Of a stretch of 64,000 bases of DNA, positions 36,821-46,066 are shown piece by piece. The translations under genes were made by a program, and so were the position numbers. Each line of letters starts with the position of its first letter. The stretch's first letter is position 1. This stretch comes from Pseudobacteroides cellulosolvens ATCC 35603 = DSM 2933 (GTDB lineage: Bacteria; Bacillota; Clostridia; Acetivibrionales; DSM-2933), in NCBI RefSeq assembly GCF_001262605.1, contig NZ_LGTC01000001.1, forward strand, positions 4,908,001 through 4,972,000, written 5' to 3'. The notes beneath the pieces are model-generated. The model saw only the letters and a list, made by a program, of their open reading frames with translations. It was not told where the DNA came from and did no database searches.

Positions 36821-37591
36821 CTAGGCATGTTTAGTTATTCTAGTCCAATATCTATAACAAAGTACAAATACTATTAATAAGAAAATTGCCTGCATAAAAG
36901 TGTAATACATAAAGTAGTCTTTAAATATATTGAACTTTTCTTCAATATACTTTGTCATAACTATATAAGGTATAACTGACATTTTTGTTTGGAAACTTCC
37001 AAAGGTTACAGTTAAGTTCAAGAATATACCGATGAAAAACACCACAAGAGTACTTATAATAGAAATCAGCTGATTCTTACTAATCAAACTAATGAGAACA
37101 CATATTATTATGGGAAGAAAAATACTAATTAAACTATTTACATAAAACAATGCCATCTTTAATATACTGTCAACCCAGTTAGCATCAAAGTTAAAGTATT
37201 GGAATTTAAAAATGATCAACCCTGGCAGCATGGGTATAAAAAAGCACAGTGTCATTATTTTAAAAACATATAAGGCAATCGCAAAAATTTTATTCAAGAA
37301 TAATTTGCTGGCTTTTATGGGTCTAATTAATACATATATTATAGTTCTATCTTGAAACTCTCTTGCAAAAAGCAGTGCAGTTAGTGTAACCGCAATAAAA
37401 CTAAAAATGTATAGTAATGATACTCTTTCAAAAACCTCTGCTGAATAACTGAGAAAGCTTTGATTTTTATCTAAACTTACCCCGTATATAACCATATAAA
37501 TAATTGTAAGGGCGATTGATATAATAAATGATGCTTTCCCAAGAATAGAGTCATTAATTTTGGTATACTCATTTTTTATACTTTTTGGCAT
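36821..37591 (-). CDS. ABC transporter permease (peptide-cluster transporter, subunit 1)
   Basis: A 256-residue ABC-2-type permease with about six membrane helices. The cytoplasmic segment FAREFQDRTIIYVLIRPIKA is characteristic. The start ATG directly follows the ATPase stop codon (TAAATG), with GGAGG upstream inside that gene, so the two are translationally coupled. It pairs with the next permease as a heterodimer. Confidence 0.8.
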   Translation of the reverse strand: MPKSIKNEYTKINDSILGKASFIISIALTIIYMVIYGVSLDKNQSFLSYSAEVFERVSLLYIFSFIAVTLTALLFAREFQDRTIIYVLIRPIKASKLFLNKIFAIALYVFKIMTLCFFIPMLPGLIIFKFQYFNFDANWVDSILKMALFYVNSLISIFLPIIICVLISLISKNQLISIISTLVVFFIGIFLNLTVTFGSFQTKMSVIPYIVMTKYIEEKFNIFKDYFMYYTFMQAIFLLIVFVLCYRYWTRITKHA

Positions 37592-38494
37592 TTACTTATC
37601 CTCCAACACATTGAAAAAATATTCCTCTAAGTTGAGGGTAACAGGATAATATGCTTTAACTTTTAAGTCCTCATAAATAAGTAACTTTAATAGTTCCTCG
37701 GGCGTAATATCGTTGATTCTTAACCTTACACTTTTTTCTTCTATTATATTGAAATAATCATACTTAGCCTTAATACTTCTGAGTTTATCGATATCATCAC
37801 ATATAATTTCATATAAATTTTTCTTCTTGATCAAATCTTCAGTTTTGCCTATAACAACTTCTTTTCCTTTATTAATTATTAGAACCTTATTACATATCTG
37901 TTCTATTTCCGAAAGTATATGGCTTGATATCAGTATGGTAATTCCCTGTTGACTTAATGACTTTATAAGTTCACGCATATCCTTTACTCCAAATGGATCC
38001 AGGCCATTGGTAGGTTCATCCAGAATTAATAATTTAGGATCATTAAGCAACGCTTGAGCTATTCCTAATCTTTGTTTCATACCAAGAGAATAACTGCTTA
38101 CCTTTTCATCAGCCCTATCTTCAAGATTGACAAGCTTCAAGAGACTGCGAATTTTCTCATTGGTTACACCTCCTGAATATTCACCGAATATCTCGAGATT
38201 TTTTCTAGCTGTTAAATAATCATAAAAGGCCGGCCCTTCTACCAATGCACCTACTTTGGATATAGCATTAAAATAATCCCCTTGTATTGAAGCATTATTT
38301 ATAAAAACCTGCCCATCATTAGGTTTTATCAGTCCCAATATCATCCTGATTATAGTCGTTTTACCGGCTCCGTTAGGTCCTAAAAAGCCAAATGTATCCC
38401 CATGTGATACATTAAAGCTGATATTATCAACTACCTTTACTCCTTTGCTAAATTCCTTTTGTAGTCCTCTAACCTCTAATACATATTCGGACAT
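37592..38494 (-). CDS. ABC transporter ATP-binding protein
   Basis: A 300-residue ATPase of the CcmA/BcrA type. Walker A is GPNGAGKTT (about 40-48), the signature is SLGMKQRLGIAQALL, and Walker B with the H-loop is LLILDEPTNGLD then ISSHILSEI. The C-terminal 80 residues form the usual accessory domain of bacitracin/lantibiotic-type transporters. It supplies energy for the two permeases encoded immediately downstream. Confidence 0.9.
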   Translation of the reverse strand: MSEYVLEVRGLQKEFSKGVKVVDNISFNVSHGDTFGFLGPNGAGKTTIIRMILGLIKPNDGQVFINNASIQGDYFNAISKVGALVEGPAFYDYLTARKNLEIFGEYSGGVTNEKIRSLLKLVNLEDRADEKVSSYSLGMKQRLGIAQALLNDPKLLILDEPTNGLDPFGVKDMRELIKSLSQQGITILISSHILSEIEQICNKVLIINKGKEVVIGKTEDLIKKKNLYEIICDDIDKLRSIKAKYDYFNIIEEKSVRLRINDITPEELLKLLIYEDLKVKAYYPVTLNLEEYFFNVLEDK

Positions 38495-38581
38495 ACATTA
38501 TCCTCTCTTTCTATCACTTAATTTATTAATAAACTTTCCCGAACACACGGTCAAAACGGTAAGTAATATTTCAATCATGCC

Positions 38582-39976
38582 TTACCCACAAATATTTGCC
38601 AATGCATTTTCATATGAAAGTTTTGTATATAGTTTTAAAACTTCTGCAATTACAATCTTTCTTTGATTGCAATACACCTCGAAATTATCCTCTTTTTCTC
38701 CGCTATGAGTGATCTCCTTGCACAGGCATCCGCCTCCGCATATCCTCTTAGCCCAACATGCTCTGCACATGTCATCTTCCTTATATACCCTGTCTCTTAC
38801 ACTTTTACATATGCCATGTTTAATCGTCCCTATCTTATGTTCTTCCTTTCCAAACATCCAAAAGCAGTTGTATATTTCCCCTTCAGGGGTAAACATCAGA
38901 GTATAGGGACTATAATAAGAACATTCTGTACCTATGTTTCTTTTATGGATAATATCAAATTTTTTAGTTAAATTTAATACTTCCTTATCTATACCTGAAA
39001 TTATATTTTTATAGGTTACTTCAGCAACTTCACTGAGCTGCTGTCTGAATTCTTCCAGATCTTCTCCTGTTACTTTTAAGTCGCTCATTGATGTTGATAC
39101 CATTTCAAAAAAAATATAAGAAAATCCCCTATCCCACAATTCGAAAACGCTTTTCTTAAAGTTTCTCATTGCGTCCTTTGTCAGAGTCATTCTTGCTGTA
39201 ACTTTCTTATTTAATCTGTTAAGCTTTCTAACATTATTCATTATAATTTCAAAGGAATTTCCTTCTATTCTTAATGGCCTATTTTTGTTTTGAATTTCTT
39301 CAACCCCATCAATACTTATTATTACTTCAAAATTGTTTTCAATAAAAACATTGATTATTTCATCATCCAGCAAAGTTCCATTAGTATCTATCAAGTACTT
39401 CACCTTGATACCTTTTTTAACAGCCACTTTATTTATATAGTCCACAGAATATATAAGAACTTTTTTATTGGTTAATGGCTCTCCGCCAAAAAAATTAACC
39501 TTTATTCTTTTTGTGTTATTATCTACTTTACTAAAAAACAAATCTATGGATTCTTTTGCTGTCTCTTTTGACATCATTGTTTCCGGCCCTCCATAATTAC
39601 CGCCCTGCCCAAAACAATAAATGCAATTCATATTACAAGTATGTGATATAGATAACCAAAGAGTATTACAAGTCTTGGTATCATCCGCTAAGTTTTTTAC
39701 TTGAGCTTTCTTTCTAGTAAACTGTACTCCATTGTCGCATAAATAATCAGTGGACTTAATTAATTTTTCCAATTTGCTAATATACTTATAGGTTTCTATG
39801 TCTTGTTCCTTCATTGCGTTGTTTTTAATTGTATCAATATTTTCATGTTTTAATCTTTCTATCGTGCTATTGAGCTTAATTGTAGATTCAGATATAACAG
39901 AGGTAATGGAATCGTAGTAAAAATACTTATCATCTATTTGATATGTATAAAATCTGTTTTCTAAAATTTTATCCAT
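38582..39976 (-). CDS. Radical SAM/SPASM peptide maturase, paralogue 3
   Basis: A 464-residue enzyme. An N-terminal domain of about 100 residues should bind the precursor leader. The radical SAM motif is CNMNCIYC (Cys114, 118 and 121) followed by FGQGGNYG, the signature of thioether-forming (ranthipeptide/SCIFF) maturases. FGGEPL lies in the SAM-binding strand. The C-terminal SPASM region has CSYYSP, then CFWMFG, then CRACWAKRICGGGC with later Cys, enough for two auxiliary clusters. It is about as long as, and collinear with, the two preceding paralogues. The start follows AGGGGG. Confidence 0.85.
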   Translation of the reverse strand: MDKILENRFYTYQIDDKYFYYDSITSVISESTIKLNSTIERLKHENIDTIKNNAMKEQDIETYKYISKLEKLIKSTDYLCDNGVQFTRKKAQVKNLADDTKTCNTLWLSISHTCNMNCIYCFGQGGNYGGPETMMSKETAKESIDLFFSKVDNNTKRIKVNFFGGEPLTNKKVLIYSVDYINKVAVKKGIKVKYLIDTNGTLLDDEIINVFIENNFEVIISIDGVEEIQNKNRPLRIEGNSFEIIMNNVRKLNRLNKKVTARMTLTKDAMRNFKKSVFELWDRGFSYIFFEMVSTSMSDLKVTGEDLEEFRQQLSEVAEVTYKNIISGIDKEVLNLTKKFDIIHKRNIGTECSYYSPYTLMFTPEGEIYNCFWMFGKEEHKIGTIKHGICKSVRDRVYKEDDMCRACWAKRICGGGCLCKEITHSGEKEDNFEVYCNQRKIVIAEVLKLYTKLSYENALANICG

Positions 39977-39991
39977 AAACTTTCCCCCTTT

Positions 39992-41428
39992 CTACTTTAT
40001 TTTTTTAAAGAATTTGTCAAAAGCCTCTTTATTATTTAAAAGAAGCCTTGTATACAATCTTAAACTTTTTTCTATAATAAATTTATTATGCTTACACCAA
40101 AGATCATAAGGTGCATTTAAATTATTGTCATCGCTATATACATAATTTATATGGCTGCAGCCATCCTGACACACTGCTCTAGCCCAACAACTCTTACATT
40201 TTTCAATCTCCGGTTTGGATAGTTTCTTACTGAATAGCTGCCAATCAACACCACTATCTAAATCACCAACTTTGAAAGAGTTATCCCCTGCAAGTCTATG
40301 GCACTTATACATATTTCCCTTCGGATCAAAAATTATAGTTGTAAGTCCATAAAGACTGCAGCTTCCATTCATACTTCTATCATTTATTTTGACTGCTGGC
40401 TTTAAAAGGCTCCATAGCACTCTATTTTTATTTGATATGATGTTATTATATGTTATTTCTGTAAGTTCGCTTATTTGTTTGTTCAAACTCTCCATATCTT
40501 CTTCTGTAACTCTTAATAATTCTGCCTTGGAAGCTACAACATCGTACATTACATATTCTATACCCATTTCCCAAATTTCCTCAACAGATTGTTTGAAGTA
40601 TTTTACATTTTCCTTTGTTACAGTCATTCTAGCCCTTAAAAAATTAAAATGCTCTTTTAGTTTCAGAACATTTTTTCTGACTGCATCAAAGCTGCCTGCT
40701 CCTGAAGCAAAAGGCCTGTTGCAATTCTGAACTTCTTTTATACCATCTATACTTATTAGTGGATTTATATTATTTTTTATAAAAATATCAATTATTTCAT
40801 CGTTTACTATAGTACCGTTGGTCGTTATACTATAAATAACTTCAACATCTTTACCCTCAAAATACTTATTAATATAATCAATGCTAAACTTAAGAACGGA
40901 TTGATTAAGTAAAGGTTCCCCTCCAAAGAAAGTAACATAAACAGTCTTTGCATTTTTATTTAAATGCTCAAACCAATAGTCTATACACTTTTTAGCTACA
41001 TCTAAAGACATGAGTTCTTTTTCAAATCCGTAGCTTCCTCCATCGCCAAAACAGTACTTGCACCTTAAATTACAGTCATAGGAAATGTTTAACCAAATAC
41101 AGATGAGCCCATGACCTTTGCTCCATTCTTCCTCAGTCACTTCACTATACTTTTTATATTTTGAATAGACCACATCGGCTTTAGGACTAAATAACCCTTT
41201 TTCAACAAGGCCTTCCAATTCAATAAACTGGTCATTTATTTCATTTTCTTCATATCTTTTTCTTAACTCTTTTACTATATATCCATATTCTTTATCACAA
41301 TTTTTAAATACTTCATTCATTAATGGAGTTGTTTCTGAAAGCACTCCATTGTTTCCATCATAATAAAAAGATTTTCCTTCTTCTTCAAAGGTTAAGAGAT
41401 TCAATCCTTTAGGTAATTCCATATACAA
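39992..41428 (-). CDS. Radical SAM/SPASM peptide maturase, paralogue 2
   Basis: A 478-residue paralogue of the neighbouring maturases. The radical SAM motif is CNLRCKYC (Cys119, 123 and 126) followed by FGDGGSYG. FFGGEPLL and TNGTIVNDEIIDIF follow in the barrel. The SPASM region includes CSLYG, CHRLAG, CKSCWARAVCQDGC and a terminal WCKHNK. N-terminal residues 1-100 differ from the paralogues and probably set specificity for the leader. AGGAGG precedes the ATG at 41428. Confidence 0.86.
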   Translation of the reverse strand: MYMELPKGLNLLTFEEEGKSFYYDGNNGVLSETTPLMNEVFKNCDKEYGYIVKELRKRYEENEINDQFIELEGLVEKGLFSPKADVVYSKYKKYSEVTEEEWSKGHGLICIWLNISYDCNLRCKYCFGDGGSYGFEKELMSLDVAKKCIDYWFEHLNKNAKTVYVTFFGGEPLLNQSVLKFSIDYINKYFEGKDVEVIYSITTNGTIVNDEIIDIFIKNNINPLISIDGIKEVQNCNRPFASGAGSFDAVRKNVLKLKEHFNFLRARMTVTKENVKYFKQSVEEIWEMGIEYVMYDVVASKAELLRVTEEDMESLNKQISELTEITYNNIISNKNRVLWSLLKPAVKINDRSMNGSCSLYGLTTIIFDPKGNMYKCHRLAGDNSFKVGDLDSGVDWQLFSKKLSKPEIEKCKSCWARAVCQDGCSHINYVYSDDNNLNAPYDLWCKHNKFIIEKSLRLYTRLLLNNKEAFDKFFKKIK

Positions 41429-41438
41429 AAACCTCCTA

Positions 41439-42800
41439 CTATAAGTTATCTATATATTCTTTTTTGCCGCCCAACTCACTAAGCATATAAAGCTTTAATC
41501 TTACGATGTGCTTTTTTATACTACATCGGTAGCTTCTTTGCTCTTTATCTTTAATCAATTCTCTTTCTCCTAGACACTGCCCTCCACATATGTACCTGGC
41601 CCAACATTCATTACATTGAAGATCTAAATCATGATTTATTATTAAATCATTAACTTTATCATAATTTATTCCTGTACTAATACTGCCTAATTTATAATCA
41701 CCCCACATTAACATATCGCAAGGATATAAATTCCCATCAGGTGATATTCCAATCATATTATTTAATACTCCGCATTTTTTAATTTTTAATCTTCTTTCAT
41801 TAATTCTTTTTATGTCATCAAGCAGAGGGTAGCAGCTAACCTTTTGATTATTTTTTATTTTCTCTAATAAATAAAGGCTTAATTTTTCATATTCCTTTTT
41901 CAATATGTCCACATCTTCTTTAGTGAGTTTAAATTCATCCTGTTCGGAAATTACCTCTTCAAAATGAACATGACTAAAACCCATTTCAAAAAAATTTTTA
42001 CCAATGTCATAAATGTTTTTGTTAAAAGGAGTTATTGTCACATGTACTTTACTCTTTTCTTTGGAAGAACACTGATATTTAAAGTAGGAATTGTTTATCA
42101 TATCGTAGGAACTTGTGCCTGTATTTGATGGTCTTAAATAGTCTTGGGTATTTTTATCATGGCTGTCCAAACTCAACATAGTGCTTACATTGTTTTCTTT
42201 GAGCACACTTGCGATTCTTTCATTAATTAAAGTTCCATTTGTTGTGGTTATAAACCGTATATCTTTGCCTTGGGCTTTTCCCTCTGCTTTTGCACAATTA
42301 ATAATTTCTTCAAAGACCGGAAAATTTAATAATGGTTCTCCCCCAATTATTGTCAGACTTAATTCATCTTCACCAATACCTTCCTTCAATAAGAAATCAA
42401 TAATATCTTTTACCATGTGCTTACTTAGTACATTATTCTCACCATGACTGCCGTCCTTAGCAAAACAATACTTGCATTTTAAATTGCATGCATTTATTGT
42501 GTTAATTTGAGCAGCTTTTAACTTTAACTTTGATATAGCATTATTGCTTTTATTATTTTTTATCAATTCTTTAGATTTTTCTTCTAAAATCATTAAATCG
42601 TTTAACTGATTCAAAACAATTTTGGCACTTTCGATATCTTCTCCCACAGAATTCAGTATAAACTCTTCACTTCTTTTTTTAGAAAGTAATAAGACCAATT
42701 TGTCAATCAAATCATTACTTTCAAAAAAAATAAGTGAATATGGAAAAAATATAAATTTCTTATCTAATACATTTATCGTTCTAACATTAAAATTATCCAT
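41439..42800 (-). CDS. Radical SAM/SPASM peptide maturase, paralogue 1
   Basis: A 453-residue paralogue, the first enzyme gene after the twin precursor genes. The radical SAM motif is CNLKCKYC (Cys105, 109 and 112) followed by FAKDGSHG. IIGGEPLLNFPVF is the SAM-binding segment. The SPASM region has CGVLNN, then CDMLMWG, then CNECWARYICGGQC and RCSIKKH. It diverges most from the other two at FAKDGSHG. Three such maturases for one peptide could make different crosslinks, act on different residues, or form a complex. Confidence 0.86.
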   Translation of the reverse strand: MDNFNVRTINVLDKKFIFFPYSLIFFESNDLIDKLVLLLSKKRSEEFILNSVGEDIESAKIVLNQLNDLMILEEKSKELIKNNKSNNAISKLKLKAAQINTINACNLKCKYCFAKDGSHGENNVLSKHMVKDIIDFLLKEGIGEDELSLTIIGGEPLLNFPVFEEIINCAKAEGKAQGKDIRFITTTNGTLINERIASVLKENNVSTMLSLDSHDKNTQDYLRPSNTGTSSYDMINNSYFKYQCSSKEKSKVHVTITPFNKNIYDIGKNFFEMGFSHVHFEEVISEQDEFKLTKEDVDILKKEYEKLSLYLLEKIKNNQKVSCYPLLDDIKRINERRLKIKKCGVLNNMIGISPDGNLYPCDMLMWGDYKLGSISTGINYDKVNDLIINHDLDLQCNECWARYICGGQCLGERELIKDKEQRSYRCSIKKHIVRLKLYMLSELGGKKEYIDNL

Positions 42801-42862
42801 ATCTAACCTCTACTTAAAACCCTATTCCGTATTTATACAATCAGTATCCTACCTATACATAA

Positions 42863-42926
42863 GGAGCCTGTTTTAAAATAAATCAACAGCTTATTGCCGG
42901 TTTAAAATTTATTTTAAAACAGCTCC
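42863..42926. repeat. Long hairpin between precursor and maturase genes
   Basis: GGAGC..TGTTTTAAAATAAA (from 42863) pairs with TTTATTTTAAAACAGCTCC (to 42926), with one bulged base. On the plus strand it is followed by a T run. On the minus strand, the direction of transcription, no T run follows, so it may act as a processing or stabilising element that gives more precursor than enzyme mRNA. Confidence 0.6.
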
Positions 42927-42931
42927 CTTTT

Positions 42932-42958
42932 TTAGTTTAATTAGTTTAATTAGTTTAA
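42932..42958. repeat. Three perfect tandem copies of a 9-bp unit
   Basis: The unit TTAGTTTAA is present three times without interruption, directly next to the stop codon of the first precursor gene copy. Short tandem repeats of this kind can vary in copy number. Confidence 0.7.
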
Positions 42959-43108
42959 TTAGTCTTTCTTACAAACTGATGGACAATCTGCACAAGTATC
43001 TCCATCACATAAATATGGCACATCACAAAAATCAATATTAAAACTTACGAATGCATCGTCATGATCATAATTTGCCTGATTGATTGGCTTTATAATTTTA
43101 TCTTCCAT
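42959..43108 (-). CDS. Cys/Asp-rich RiPP precursor peptide, copy 1
   Basis: A 49-residue peptide, too short for routine gene calling. It starts MEDKIIKPINQANYDHDDAF (leader-like) and ends with a core of 22 residues in which Cys28, 34, 39, 42 and 46 alternate with Asp29, 35, 37 and 41 (FCDVPYLC, DGDTCADCPSVC). Its amino-acid sequence is identical to that of the next gene, while the DNA differs at synonymous sites. The ribosome binding site AAGGGTGG is weaker than for copy 2. The three maturases that follow are of the type that forms thioether links between Cys and other residues. Absence of a signal peptide fits a cytoplasmically modified peptide. Confidence 0.85.
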   Translation of the reverse strand: MEDKIIKPINQANYDHDDAFVSFNIDFCDVPYLCDGDTCADCPSVCKKD

Positions 43109-43200
43109 TTTTATTCCACCCTTCTTTTAATTAGAAAATATTATTTTTGATTTAACTTAAAGCTACTACACGTTGATGATATGTATCCCTGGCCTTAAAA

Positions 43201-43350
43201 TTAGTCTTTCTTACAAACTGATGGACAATCTGCACAAGTATCCCCATCACACAAGTATGGTACATCACAAAAGTCAATATTAAAACTAACGAATGCATCA
43301 TCATGATCATAATTTGCCTGATTGATAGGCTTTATTATCTTATCTTCCAT
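43201..43350 (-). CDS. Cys/Asp-rich RiPP precursor peptide, copy 2
   Basis: Same 49-residue peptide as the downstream copy. AAAGGAGGG lies seven bases before the ATG. Ten or so base changes separate the two copies, all silent, mostly at third codon positions. The gap between copies is 92 bases. Gene duplication with such strong conservation suggests that dose, not diversity, is selected. It heads the whole radical SAM operon. The promoter is not certain; an AT-rich region with GTGTAA/TTACAC repeats lies just upstream. Confidence 0.85.
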   Translation of the reverse strand: MEDKIIKPINQANYDHDDAFVSFNIDFCDVPYLCDGDTCADCPSVCKKD

Positions 43351-43707
43351 CTTTATCCCTCCTTTCATTTAAGTTAGTGTAAAAATATATTACACTTTTG
43401 TTTTGCAAAGTTATATATATCAAGGGTTTCAATATTTTTCTGTAGAATAACATTGCTCCCCTCTTTGCCTGTATGATTTAATTACTTTGCACAATTTAAG
43501 TATACAATTATAATGCGGTATAGGCTGCAAATGGTAACAACATGTGTTAGTTGAATAGCTAATGATAAATCCTTTATTAAAGAATATAATTACTGCTAAA
43601 ATATTAGTCATTAACGATAAATGTTGAATTTTGTGCAATAAAAAAAGCTCTATCGAGCTAATGATAAATAAAATTCAATAAAAGGAAGATTATCCAGTAT
43701 AAATGCA
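43351..43707. other. Intergenic region upstream of the radical SAM peptide operon
   Basis: 357 bases holding the presumed operon promoter, a GTGTAA/TTACAC hairpin near 43378-43395, and the terminator of the preceding exporter gene. The 14-base sequence AGCTAATGATAAAT occurs twice (about 43556 and 43656), and a related TAACGATAAAT occurs in between. I see no gene. Confidence 0.45.
43639..43659 (-). terminator. Terminator after the second C39 exporter gene
   Basis: AGCTC-GATA-GAGCT (complement of 43646-43659) is followed on the minus strand by a run of seven T. It separates the lanthipeptide cluster from the radical SAM cluster. Confidence 0.8.
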
Positions 43708-45855
43708 TTATACTGCAATACTCTGTTCCCTGCTCATATAAAGGCTTGCATATAAACCACCTTGTTTTAATAATTCTTCATGCGTACCTGTCTGAACAAT
43801 TTTGCCTTTATCCATTACTACAATACAATCTGAATCTATTATGGTAGACAATCTATGAGCTATTATTATTCTAGTGCAACCTACCTGTTCAAAATATCTT
43901 GATACTTTTTTTTCATTTATATAATCAAGTGCACTGGTTGCTTCATCCAATATCATCAATTCAGGCTTATTTAATAATGCCCTGGCTAATATGATCCTTT
44001 GCCTTTGTCCACCGGATAAATTCATTCCCATATCAGATACCAATGTTTGATACTTCATTGGCATTTGCTGTATTTCTTCATCTATCTGAGCAATCTGAGC
44101 AACTCTTCTTACCGTATCATTACTTACTTTTTTATTAATACATATATTATCATATATAGTCTTGTTAAATAGAGACATATCCTGCGGTACGACCCCTATT
44201 TGGCGTCTTAACATTCCTTTATCCAAATTCTTTATATTAATGCCATCAAATAGAATCTCTCCGTATTTAGGTTCATAAAGACCTAAAATAATCTTTACCA
44301 AAGTGCTTTTTCCTGAAGCTGATGCCCCTACAACCGCAATTTTTTGACCCCTTTTAATATCCAGATTAATATTATCCAGTACATTGTCTGAATTATTAGT
44401 ATAGGCAAAAGATACATTGCTTAATTGTAGATTTCCCGCAATTCGCAGTTCAATCGGTTTATCCGGTACCCTCTCTTCTTTTGCATCTATTATATCGGTT
44501 ATTCTTTCTAAATATGATGTCGCCAAGACAAAAGAGTTGTAAATATTAAATACTGAAATACCGGTAGAAAAAAGATTACTTGCTAAAGTATAAATGGCAA
44601 TAACTTCTCCCATTGTGATGAGCTCATCCATATACTGGAATATACCCAATGCCAACATAACTAACGGAGCCAACATTTGAAGAACTGATAATACCGTATC
44701 ATTTATATTTTTGATCATATTTTTTTTCTTATATGCAGTTAAACTTTTTTCATATCGGCGGGTCCAATTCTCTAAAATTTCATCTTCCATCCCCGCAATT
44801 TTTATTCCAAATGCAGAATAAACAGCTTCAACCTGAACTCCTTGCAGTCTCGTATCTTCAACAATTTCATTTTGATTGGCTTCCATTAATGTTGGCTTCA
44901 TTTTAATAATAAAACAAATATTAATTACTAAAAATATCAAGGCTACTACCGTCATTATTACAGATTTGGACAACATATATCCTAAAATACAAACCATCAT
45001 ACCAACCTGTAAAATACCTTGTATTATCTGCTCAGAAACTAAGTCCCTTATTACTGCCAAACAATTTAGCCTGAATAACAAATCTCCATTAGAACGGCTT
45101 TCAAAAAATTTATATGGCAAACTAAGCATTTTCTTAAATGTACCTTTGGTTAAATGCTTATCAATATCTATTTGCAACTCAATAATCTTCATTCCTCTTA
45201 AAAATGAAAATCCCCCTAATAATATCGCTATGCTGACTGCATAATAATAATAGTTGCCCTCTAATCCGCTTTTTGTCATCCCAATATTATCGGTTAAATG
45301 CTGAATTAGAATAGGAATTATCATCTGGGTAACATAAATTACAGCAGATATAAGTGCTAGTTTTACATATAGCATCTTCTTTATTTTTATGTTTTTAAAT
45401 GCATTGATCCACAAATTTCTTTTCTCTTTAACCGGTATAAATTCTTCTGTAGGTTTTGCAGTCAGGATAATCTCTGAATAATTTTGGCAAAAATCTGAAT
45501 ACTTCAATTTTCTCCTGCCAAATGCCGGATCTACTATTGTGGCACTTTTGTCATCTATTTTTTCCAGAACAACAAAATGATCATTATGCCAGAAAATTAT
45601 TGCCGGAAGTTCCAATTGCGGTAACGCCTCTGCATTAGCTCTATATACTTTGGTTTCCAATCCTCTGCTTTTCATATATTTTGCCAAAAGAGAAATTTTC
45701 AAACCATCTCTTCCGACTTCTAAACTTTCACGAATTATATGGATTCCATCATAACTTTTATAATACTGCATTATCATTGCAACACAGCAAAGACCACATT
45801 CTGTCTGACGCATCTGCTGAATGTATGGAACCCTTCTCATATGAGCTGCTCTCAT
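43708..45855 (-). CDS. lanT: C39-peptidase ABC exporter (LanT), active-type peptidase
   Basis: A 715-residue exporter that removes double-glycine-type leaders while moving peptides across the membrane. The C39 domain has QTECGLCC (Cys20), HFVVLEKI (His93) and IVDPAFG (Asp109), all three catalytic positions. Six membrane helices run about 160-430. The ATPase has ASASGKSTLVKIILGLYEPK, then LSGGQRQRIILARALL, then LMILDEATSALD. It is 40-50 percent similar by eye to the second exporter in this cluster. It should process the lanthipeptides, the 61-residue peptide, or both. Confidence 0.9.
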   Translation of the reverse strand: MRAAHMRRVPYIQQMRQTECGLCCVAMIMQYYKSYDGIHIIRESLEVGRDGLKISLLAKYMKSRGLETKVYRANAEALPQLELPAIIFWHNDHFVVLEKIDDKSATIVDPAFGRRKLKYSDFCQNYSEIILTAKPTEEFIPVKEKRNLWINAFKNIKIKKMLYVKLALISAVIYVTQMIIPILIQHLTDNIGMTKSGLEGNYYYYAVSIAILLGGFSFLRGMKIIELQIDIDKHLTKGTFKKMLSLPYKFFESRSNGDLLFRLNCLAVIRDLVSEQIIQGILQVGMMVCILGYMLSKSVIMTVVALIFLVINICFIIKMKPTLMEANQNEIVEDTRLQGVQVEAVYSAFGIKIAGMEDEILENWTRRYEKSLTAYKKKNMIKNINDTVLSVLQMLAPLVMLALGIFQYMDELITMGEVIAIYTLASNLFSTGISVFNIYNSFVLATSYLERITDIIDAKEERVPDKPIELRIAGNLQLSNVSFAYTNNSDNVLDNINLDIKRGQKIAVVGASASGKSTLVKIILGLYEPKYGEILFDGINIKNLDKGMLRRQIGVVPQDMSLFNKTIYDNICINKKVSNDTVRRVAQIAQIDEEIQQMPMKYQTLVSDMGMNLSGGQRQRIILARALLNKPELMILDEATSALDYINEKKVSRYFEQVGCTRIIIAHRLSTIIDSDCIVVMDKGKIVQTGTHEELLKQGGLYASLYMSREQSIAV

Positions 45856-45868
45856 GCTCTTGTTCCCC

Positions 45869-46054
45869 CTACTTCATATGTAATTTAGACAAAATTGACC
45901 TTGTTTCATTTACCCGGCTGCTATAACACTCTTTCATATAATCAATATTTGAATTATAAAAACCAGTTGCCACAATTCCGTCTACCTCTGCATCTGACAA
46001 CTCTACTAAAACAGTCTTTAATTCTTTATCCTTATCCTTCTTTTTTCTAAACAT
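45869..46054 (-). CDS. 61-residue peptide between two exporters, possible leader-type peptide
   Basis: A short gene with AAGGGGG eight bases before the ATG, so it is likely to be translated. The first 14 residues are basic. TVLVELSDAEVDGIVATGF then resembles the end of a double-glycine leader (acidic LSDxEVDxI followed by small residues), with ATG in place of GG. The remaining 30 residues (YNSNIDYMKECYSSRVNETR and on) have one Cys and no lanthipeptide-like Ser/Thr/Cys pattern. It could be an exported peptide, an accessory factor of the exporter pair, or an immunity peptide. The family is not recognised. Confidence 0.5.
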   Translation of the reverse strand: MFRKKKDKDKELKTVLVELSDAEVDGIVATGFYNSNIDYMKECYSSRVNETRSILSKLHMK

Positions 46055-46066
46055 ATTTTTTCCCCC

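Noticed and set aside
37592..38494. LanFEG-type lantibiotic immunity transporter belonging to the lanthipeptide cluster
   Set aside because: It is similar in type but lies within the radical SAM operon, about 13 kb from lanM, while a BceAB pair already sits in the lanthipeptide cluster.
42932..42958. CRISPR-like repeat
   Set aside because: The 9-bp units are contiguous without spacers; no cas gene is present.
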